6,123 bases of DNA from Betaproteobacteria bacterium (GTDB lineage: Bacteria > Pseudomonadota > Gammaproteobacteria > Burkholderiales > UBA9220): the NCBI GenBank assembly GCA_003519965.1, contig DOVS01000019.1, positions 1 to 6,123 on the forward strand, given 5' to 3'. Below are positions 6,020 to 6,123 of the stretch, piece by piece. The notes beneath the pieces are model-generated. The model was not told the DNA's origin. It saw nothing but the letters and a program-made list of their open reading frames with translations, and did not search any database. A program made the position numbers and the translations under genes. The stretch's first letter is position 1; each line of letters starts with the position of its first letter.

Positions 6020-6123
6020 GATTACCGAACGGATTCCCGTATTAGTCACCAAGGCGCAAAAAGCGCAAATTTCGACGAACGCCAAGGCGGCGAATCTCAC
6101 GATGGGGGAGTTTATGCGGCGGG
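6006..6123 (+). CDS. Ribbon-helix-helix-like protein, N-terminal part, cut by window end
   Basis: Only 39 codons are present; the frame is open at the right edge. After the start the protein reads ITERIPVLVTKAQKAQISTN and then AKAANLTMGEFMRR. A short strand (ERIPVLVT), a first helix (KAQKAQISTNAKAANL) and the start of a second helix after T-M-G-E-F is the layout of MetJ/Arc (ribbon-helix-helix) domains, close to the form seen in MobC-like mobilisation proteins and CopG-type regulators or antitoxins. Three in-frame ATGs (6006, 6012, 6018) lie in a GGCGAT triplicate, and an in-frame TAG at 6000-6002 rules out an earlier start. A weak AGG at 6001-6003 is best spaced for the ATG at 6012. A good promoter and tandem repeat lie just upstream. 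A plasmid or integrated-element accessory protein and an antitoxin are both possible; the rest of the gene would decide. Confidence 0.62.
   Translation, partial: MAMAMITERIPVLVTKAQKAQISTNAKAANLTMGEFMRR

Noticed and set aside
1..6123. CRISPR array, tRNA or rRNA genes
   Set aside because: No regularly spaced repeats, cloverleaf-like segments or ribosomal RNA signatures were seen on either strand.

Overview
The window looks like a chromosomal accessory segment of a GC-rich, Gram-negative proteobacterium. The carbohydrate genes are GC-rich with strong Shine-Dalgarno sites. Their enzyme repertoire (GH100 neutral invertase, GH13 glucan enzyme, SDR glucose dehydrogenase) would suit a gammaproteobacterium, perhaps a methanotroph that stores sucrose or glycogen. 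That placement is inference; no phylogenetic marker is present.

Left part (1-1435): a mobile, lower-GC patch. A gene for a small secreted protein of unknown function (minus strand, 182-802) is preceded by the decayed 3' end of an IS3-family element (about 819-1050), whose transposase fragment carries a frameshift. Two similar hairpin elements in the same orientation (58-113 and 1161-1211) bracket this patch and resemble REP-type palindromes. The IS end lies only about 16 bp from the secreted protein's start codon, so the gene may have lost its own promoter or its true N-terminus.

Centre (1421-3767): two plus-strand genes 79 bp apart, probably one transcript. The first is a glucose 1-dehydrogenase-like SDR (273 aa, start 1436). 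The second is a GH100 alkaline/neutral invertase (476 aa, GTG start 2337) with both predicted catalytic acids present. Together they suggest cytoplasmic cleavage of sucrose to glucose and fructose, with oxidation of the glucose to gluconolactone.

Right part (3768-6123): an alpha-amylase-superfamily (GH13) protein of 618 aa lies convergent to the invertase and keeps all four GH13 signature regions. It is a cytoplasmic alpha-glucan enzyme of uncertain specificity. Divergent from it, after a 183-bp intergenic region with a good sigma70-type promoter and an 11-bp tandem repeat, starts a gene cut by the window end. Its first 39 codons look like a ribbon-helix-helix (MobC/CopG-like) DNA-binding protein. 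No convincing new multi-gene system is visible; the most unusual structures are the IS-abutted secreted gene, the paired hairpins and the repeat-bearing promoter.
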